The notes beneath the pieces are model-generated. The model was not told where the DNA came from. It saw nothing but the letters and a program-made list of their open reading frames with translations, and ran no database searches. A program made the translations under genes and the position numbers. 11,252 nucleotides of DNA from CBFDBT01 sp965603115 (GTDB lineage Bacteria; Pseudomonadota; Alphaproteobacteria; Sphingomonadales; Kordiimonadaceae), in contig CBFDBT010000076.1 of assembly GCA_965603115.1 (NCBI GenBank), positions 1-11,252 of the forward strand, written 5' to 3'. Shown here piece after piece: positions 7,504 to 11,252 of the stretch. Each line of letters opens with the position of its first letter. Position 1 is the first letter of the stretch.

Positions 7504-7534
7504 TTGATTTTCGTATCAGCATGCGCCATATAAG
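7504..7534 (+). promoter_or_regulatory. Possible marR promoter giving a leaderless transcript
   Basis: On the plus strand TTGATT at 7504-7509 is followed by overlapping -10-like hexamers: CATATA at 7527-7532 (17-base spacing) and the better TATAAG at 7529-7534 (19-base spacing). From TATAAG the predicted transcription start falls about at 7540, the A of the marR ATG. This fits the absence of a Shine-Dalgarno sequence before marR. Inference from sequence only. Confidence 0.35.
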
Positions 7535-7538
7535 TCAA
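7510..7538 (-). promoter_or_regulatory. Possible ilvE promoter overlapping the marR promoter
   Basis: On the minus strand TTGACT (7538-7533) matches the -35 consensus at five of six bases, with TACGAA (7515-7510) 17 bases downstream as a weak -10. The segment overlaps the proposed marR -10 region, so a regulator bound between the genes, such as the MarR protein itself, could affect both. A GCATGC core with TAT/ATA flanks (about 7514-7530) lies within it, but the dyad is too imperfect to call an operator. Confidence 0.3.
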
Positions 7539-7539
7539 C

Positions 7540-8043
7540 ATGCCTGACCTAAAAACGACACACCCTGCTTTATTTTTACGCGAAGAAGAACTTCGACGCG
7601 GGGTAGAGTTGTTGTATTTTGCTTACCGTGATTTTACACGGGATCCAGACTCACTGCTAGCACAATCTCAATATGGTCGCGCACATCACCGTGTTTTATA
7701 TTTTGTAAGTCGCAATCCAGGCACATCTGTCTCGGGTTTGCTATCGCTCTTGCGCATCACCAAGCAAAGCCTGTCGCGAGTATTGGGCCAGCTGGTAGAG
7801 GATGGTTATATAGAGCAGCAACAGGGAACAACCGATAGACGTCAGCGCCTTCTTAATCTCACAGACAAGGGCACAGCATTTGAAAAAGAGCTTTTTGAAC
7901 CTCAAAGAATACGCATGGCGCGCGCTTATAAAAAAGCAGGGCCAGAAGCCGTCGCTGGATTTTGGCAGGTGCTTTTAGGTATTGTCGACGATGACGAATT
8001 GAACGCAGTTTTGGAACATATTAAAAATATTGAAGGAAAATAA
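7540..8043 (+). CDS. MarR-family winged-helix transcriptional regulator, PetP-like
   Basis: The 167-residue protein is a MarR-type DNA-binding dimer. An N-terminal helical part (LLYFAYRDFTRDPD, 24-37) leads into the winged helix. The recognition helix is about 74-88 (TKQSLSRVLGQLVED) and the wing carries the signature D99-R100-R101 before LTDKG. C-terminal helices (about 112-165) complete the dimer interface. The ELLYFAYRDF and YGRAHHRVLYFV segments resemble, from memory, PetP of Rhodobacter capsulatus and related regulators that sit beside a branched-chain aminotransferase gene in many alphaproteobacteria. The ligand and targets cannot be read from sequence. No Shine-Dalgarno sequence precedes the ATG, and a leaderless transcript is possible. 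Its TAA stop overlaps the ATG of the carbonic anhydrase gene (TAATG), so the two are probably one operon. In Rhodobacter, petP pairs with the response regulator gene petR, which is not present here. Confidence 0.88.
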   Translation: MPDLKTTHPALFLREEELRRGVELLYFAYRDFTRDPDSLLAQSQYGRAHHRVLYFVSRNPGTSVSGLLSLLRITKQSLSRVLGQLVEDGYIEQQQGTTDRRQRLLNLTDKGTAFEKELFEPQRIRMARAYKKAGPEAVAGFWQVLLGIVDDDELNAVLEHIKNIEGK

Positions 8044-8663
8044 TGGCACATAATACACATTTAGGACGCGGGTACCGTATCTTCAAAAAAGAAACCTATG
8101 TGGAATTTGAAGATAAATATAAAAAACTGGCGGAAATTGGACAGTCCCCCAAATCAATGGTCATAACTTGCTCTGATAGCCGCGTGAGCGCTGAAGCAAT
8201 TTTTCACGCTGAGCCCGGTGACCTGTTTGTTGTGAGAAATGTCGCCGCGCTTGTGCCGCCCTGTGAAGAAGGCGGTTCACATCATGGAACATCAGCCGCG
8301 CTTGAATTTGCTGTTAAACATTTAAAAGTAGAAAACATCTGCATCTTAGGGCACACAAAATGTGGGGGCATCGCCGCAGCCCTATCAGCACCAGACGAGC
8401 CGAAGACCTTCATAGAAAAATGGGTGCATATAATCCATACCAAGAGCAAAGAGATATTAGCTGATGATACATGCGGTAGCAAAACTCGGGCGCTGGAAAA
8501 AGCGGCCGTTGAACAGTCATTAAAAAACCTAATGACATTTGATTTTATCGAAGATGCCGTTAAGGCAGGTAGCTTGCGTCTTGTTGGCAGCGTCATTGAT
8601 ATCGCTACAGGTGAATTGCAAACATTCGAGCGCGATGAGCAAAAGTGGCAGGATTTCACTTAA
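8043..8663 (+). CDS. Beta-class carbonic anhydrase
   Basis: This zinc enzyme interconverts CO2 and bicarbonate in the cytoplasm. The 206-residue protein shows the beta-class active site: C43, D45 and R47 in CSDSR, with H104 and C107 in GHTKCGG. The zinc ligands are therefore C43, H104 and C107, and the D45-R47 dyad is intact. RNVAALVPP and the GTSAALEFAV helix are also typical, and the length fits bacterial Can/CynT-type enzymes. No signal peptide is seen. The start codon overlaps the marR stop in TAATG, and no other ribosome-binding site is needed if translation is coupled. A hairpin terminator follows after 38 bp. A cyanate-linked role (CynT) is not supported, since no cyanase or transporter gene is near. 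Supply of bicarbonate for biosynthesis is the usual housekeeping role. Confidence 0.94.
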   Translation: MAHNTHLGRGYRIFKKETYVEFEDKYKKLAEIGQSPKSMVITCSDSRVSAEAIFHAEPGDLFVVRNVAALVPPCEEGGSHHGTSAALEFAVKHLKVENICILGHTKCGGIAAALSAPDEPKTFIEKWVHIIHTKSKEILADDTCGSKTRALEKAAVEQSLKNLMTFDFIEDAVKAGSLRLVGSVIDIATGELQTFERDEQKWQDFT

Positions 8664-8701
8664 AGCTGCTACCCTACTAAAGCGTATTTATTGAAATAAC
8701 A

Positions 8702-8734
8702 AAAAGGGCCGGAACGATAAGTTCCAGCCCTTTT
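8702..8734. terminator. Bidirectional terminator between carbonic anhydrase and petC
   Basis: A long hairpin pairs 8702-8715 with 8721-8734 (AAAAGGGC, one mismatch, GGAAC) around the loop GATAA. It lies between the convergent carbonic anhydrase gene (stop at 8663) and petC (stop at 8761). The minus-strand side ends in five T residues, so it suits the petABC transcript best. The plus-strand side ends in four T residues and can serve the marR-carbonic anhydrase transcript. Confidence 0.88.
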
Positions 8735-8760
8735 CTAATATGCATCAGTATGAGTTTGAC

Positions 8761-9567
8761 TTATTTGTCATCCCAAACATTTTCACCACGCTTTACCGGT
8801 GCCCATATTTTCTTCATTGAGAAATACAGGATAATGGTAAGGAGCAGCAAATATGAGAGAACACTTAAACCCATAGAGTGGCGTTCTTCTAGCTTAGGCT
8901 CACCAACCCATGTCAAAAACATAGTGATGTCCTTAGCAATTTGGTCTTCGCTTGCAACTGTACCATCTTGGTATTCAACATGATCATCAAAGATAGGCTG
9001 TCCCATGGCAATCTGTGACCCCTTAAAGTAAGGGTTATAGCTCATGCCATCGCTAAGCTCGAAGCCATCCGGCTCATCTGAGTAGCCCGTTAGCAGGCTA
9101 TAAAGATAATTTGAGCCATTAGGACGCGCCTTAGTCATCAGCGACAAATCCGGTGGGAAAGCCCCGCCGTTAGACGCACGTGCTGCATTCTCGTTAGCAA
9201 ATGGTGCTGGAATACCGTCTTGTGGCAATCCTGCGCGAACGGTTTCGTCACCCTCATCATCGATGTCACCAGCGACTTCATATTCAGCAGCAAAAGCTTT
9301 GATCATATCATCGCCGTAACCAATATCTGCCAAATTGCGGAACTTAAAGTATTTCAGGCTGTGACAGCTTGAACAAACTTCACGGTAAACCTGAAAACCA
9401 CGCTGGGCAGACGCTTTGTCATATTTGCCATACGGGCCATCAAACGACCATTTCACTTCTTTAGCAGGAGCACCAGCTTCAGAAGCGGTGACACCAAAAG
9501 CTAAACCAGCAACAGCTGTAAGAGCAACTGCCATAGGTACAACGATCTTATTTTTAAACATTTTCAT
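8761..9567 (-). CDS. petC: Cytochrome c1 of the bc1 complex
   Basis: Cytochrome c1 takes electrons from the Rieske centre and passes them to a c-type cytochrome on the periplasmic side. From the ATG at 9567 the protein has 268 residues. A Sec signal peptide (about 1-29, basic start, then Ala/Val-rich core ending VTASEA) precedes the mature domain. The haem-binding motif is C65-S-S-C68-H69. The axial methionine is M188 in SQIAMGQPIF. A C-terminal transmembrane anchor (LSVLSYLLLLTIILYFSM) is followed by the basic tail KKIWAPVKR. An acidic segment DIDDEGDE near 101-108 is in the usual alphaproteobacterial position. The frame opens at a TTG (9570), but AGGGAG lies 7 bases before the ATG, so the ATG is preferred. 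That AGGGAG overlaps the TAA stop of petB (TAAGGGAG), which suggests coupled translation. Confidence 0.95.
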   Translation of the reverse strand: MKMFKNKIVVPMAVALTAVAGLAFGVTASEAGAPAKEVKWSFDGPYGKYDKASAQRGFQVYREVCSSCHSLKYFKFRNLADIGYGDDMIKAFAAEYEVAGDIDDEGDETVRAGLPQDGIPAPFANENAARASNGGAFPPDLSLMTKARPNGSNYLYSLLTGYSDEPDGFELSDGMSYNPYFKGSQIAMGQPIFDDHVEYQDGTVASEDQIAKDITMFLTWVGEPKLEERHSMGLSVLSYLLLLTIILYFSMKKIWAPVKRGENVWDDK

Positions 9568-9579
9568 CAATCGTCTCCC

Positions 9580-10827
9580 TTACGCGGATTTCTTGGTCAC
9601 TGCAGAAGATATACTTTCCGGCAGTGGCAAGGTTGTTTCAAATTTCGCCAACAAAGGCATGATCACTAAGAAGTGTGCAAAGTACCACGCTGTTCCAAGT
9701 GCTGACACCATTGGCCAAATACCCTCTGGTTTTTGCGACCCAGCATAGCCAAGCACAAAGACATCAATAAACAGAAGCCAGAAAAAGAACTTTGACATTG
9801 GACGGAATTGCAAAGAGCGTACCTTAGAACCATCAAGCCACGGCAGCGCAAACAATATCAGAATGGACGCAAACATAGCAAGTACACCCCAAAGCTTGGC
9901 TGGCAAAATGAACTCAATGGTGAAGGATTTCAAAATTGCATAGAAAGGCAAGAAATACCATTCAGGCACAATATGATCTGGTGTCACCATCGGATTAGCC
10001 GGAATATAGTTATCTGGATGGCCCATAGCATTTGGCGCATAAAAGAGGAAGGCTGCAAAGAATATCAAAAAGACACCAACACCAAACGCATCTTTAACAG
10101 TGTAATACGGATGGAACGGAATACGATCCTGATTGTCTTTGGTCTCAATACCTAATGGATTATTTGACCCTGGGATATGAAGTGCCCATATATGCAGGAT
10201 AACCACACCAGTGATCAAGAAAGGCAGCAAATAATGCAGGCTGAAGAAGCGGTTAAGCGTTGGGTTATCAACACTAAAGCCACCCCAAAGCAGAGTTACA
10301 ATATAGTCACCAACAACTGGAATGGCAGAAAATAGGTTTGTGATAACAGTGGCACCCCAAAAGGACATCTGTCCCCAAGGAAGCACATAACCCATAAAGG
10401 CTGTTGCCATCATCAACAGGAATATCACCAAGCCAAGCATCCAAAGCATTTCGCGAGGCGCTTTATAAGAGCCATAATAAACACCACGGAATATATGAAT
10501 ATAAACCACGATGAAGAAGAAGGAACCACCGTTCGCGTGCATATAGCGGATGAGCCAGCCAAAATTAACGTCACGCATGATGCGCTCAACACTATCAAAA
10601 GCGAGATCGACATGCGGCACATAGTGCATAGCGAGAACGATACCCGTAATAATTTGGATAACCAGAGCAAGACCTGCCAGCGAACCAAAGTTCCACCAGT
10701 AGTTCAAATTGCGAGGAGCTGCATATCCAGGTCCAAGCGCGCCGTGCAAGAGTGAAATGATCGGGAGACGCGCTTCCAACCAGTTTACAGCCGCACTATT
10801 AGATTCAAATTTATGTCCTTGAGCCAT
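9580..10827 (-). CDS. petB: Cytochrome b of the bc1 complex
   Basis: This integral membrane subunit oxidises ubiquinol at the Qo site and reduces quinone at the Qi site. The 415-residue protein has eight predicted transmembrane helices and is a full-length fused cytochrome b, not the split b6/subunit IV form. Haem ligands are H97 (YMHANGG) and H111 (YIHIFRG) in helix B, and H198 (SLHYLLPF) and H212 (ILHIWALH) in helix D, the same numbers as in Rhodobacter. The Qo motif PEWY is at 288-291. The ATG is preceded by AGGGGAC, which overlaps the petA TAG stop (TAGGGGAC), and the gap to petA is 11 bp. The bulk of the sequence is strongly conserved, so the call is secure. Confidence 0.97.
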   Translation of the reverse strand: MAQGHKFESNSAAVNWLEARLPIISLLHGALGPGYAAPRNLNYWWNFGSLAGLALVIQIITGIVLAMHYVPHVDLAFDSVERIMRDVNFGWLIRYMHANGGSFFFIVVYIHIFRGVYYGSYKAPREMLWMLGLVIFLLMMATAFMGYVLPWGQMSFWGATVITNLFSAIPVVGDYIVTLLWGGFSVDNPTLNRFFSLHYLLPFLITGVVILHIWALHIPGSNNPLGIETKDNQDRIPFHPYYTVKDAFGVGVFLIFFAAFLFYAPNAMGHPDNYIPANPMVTPDHIVPEWYFLPFYAILKSFTIEFILPAKLWGVLAMFASILILFALPWLDGSKVRSLQFRPMSKFFFWLLFIDVFVLGYAGSQKPEGIWPMVSALGTAWYFAHFLVIMPLLAKFETTLPLPESISSAVTKKSA

Positions 10828-10838
10828 TTTTTTGTCCC

Positions 10839-11252
10839 CTAACCAATTTTCAGTTTTGTTTCACTGAGGAAAGTATACTCAGGAACGGTCAAGTTTTTAG
10901 GTGCTGGGCCCTTACGAATACGACCAGCTGTATCATAGTGAGAACCATGACATGGGCAGAACCATCCACCGTACTCACCGCGCTCATCGCCGCCTTTTGT
11001 ACCACTTGGCACACAGCCAAGGTGCGTACATACACCGATCATCACCAGCCACTTATCTTGTTGAACACGATCACCATCACTTTCGGGGTCAACAAGACCT
11101 TCCAAAGGCACTGATTTAGCTTCCGCTATTTCAGCAGGTGTTCGGTGGCGAACAAATACTGGTTTACCACGCCACTTAACGATCATCGCTTGACCTTCTT
11201 CGATGGCTGAAATGTCAACCTCGACAGATGCTAATGCGAGAGTATCCGCAGC
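10839..11252 (-). CDS. petA: Ubiquinol-cytochrome c reductase Rieske iron-sulfur subunit (5' end cut by window)
   Basis: The reading frame is open through the right edge, so only the C-terminal 137 residues are present. The N-terminal membrane anchor (normally with a Tat-type signal) lies outside. An internal ATG at 11186 is not the real start, because the 22 codons upstream encode a normal Rieske segment (LALASVEVDISAIEEGQA). The [2Fe-2S] ligands are C75 and H77 in CTHLGC and C99 and H102 in CPCHGS, counted from the first codon in the window. C80 and C101 form the expected disulfide. The GWFCPCHGSHYD and GRIRKGPAP segments are typical. The protein transfers electrons from ubiquinol to cytochrome c1. 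It is the first gene of the petABC operon, so the operon promoter is outside this window. Confidence 0.96.
   Translation of the reverse strand, partial: AADTLALASVEVDISAIEEGQAMIVKWRGKPVFVRHRTPAEIAEAKSVPLEGLVDPESDGDRVQQDKWLVMIGVCTHLGCVPSGTKGGDERGEYGGWFCPCHGSHYDTAGRIRKGPAPKNLTVPEYTFLSETKLKIG

Noticed and set aside
7514..7530. GCATGC-centred sequence considered as a MarR operator
   Set aside because: The flanks are symmetric only if one base is skipped, so the dyad is too weak to annotate.
8282..10755. Open frames opposite or within the carbonic anhydrase, petC and petB genes
   Set aside because: All lie inside strongly conserved genes in another frame and show no domain of their own.
1..11252. 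Mobile elements, CRISPR arrays, tRNA genes, defence or toxin genes
   Set aside because: No transposase or integrase motif, no regularly spaced repeat, no cloverleaf and no defence-type domain was seen on either strand.

Overview
This window looks like ordinary core chromosome of a Gram-negative alphaproteobacterium of moderate to low GC, probably marine. The evidence is a cytochrome b whose four haem-ligand histidines fall at the Rhodobacter positions (97, 111, 198, 212), a Rieske–cytochrome b–cytochrome c1 operon, a bamD–recN–ligA block of the kind usual in this class, a branched-chain aminotransferase divergent from a PetP-like MarR regulator, and an alphaproteobacterial-looking rRNA leader at the left edge. 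I cannot name the genus. No mobile element, CRISPR array, tRNA or prophage gene is visible.

Layout, left to right. Positions 1 to about 200 look like the promoter and antitermination leader (hairpin plus boxA) of an rRNA operon transcribed leftwards, with the 16S gene just outside the window. Positions 200-463 are AT-rich with no gene seen. A terminator (465-492) then ends a leftward run of housekeeping genes: cysK (cysteine synthase), ligA (NAD-dependent DNA ligase), recN (DNA repair ATPase) and bamD (outer-membrane assembly lipoprotein). bamD, recN and ligA are tightly spaced and probably co-transcribed. A 454-bp stretch upstream of bamD holds no convincing gene. It does hold a cluster of inverted repeats followed by eight T residues, and two tiny unproven reading frames.

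Next is ilvE (leftward), divergent from a MarR-family regulator (rightward) that overlaps a beta-carbonic anhydrase by one base (TAATG). A strong hairpin terminator at 8702-8734 lies between the carbonic anhydrase and the convergent petABC operon. petC (cytochrome c1) and petB (cytochrome b) are complete. petA (Rieske) loses its 5' end at the right edge. In this operon each downstream ribosome-binding site is built into the stop codon of the gene before it.

Together the genes cover sulfur and branched-chain amino acid metabolism, replication and repair, envelope biogenesis, CO2/bicarbonate interconversion and the respiratory bc1 complex. I see no undescribed multi-gene system. The points most worth checking are the rRNA leader, the PetP-like MarR coupled to a carbonic anhydrase instead of PetR, and the structured non-coding patch upstream of bamD.
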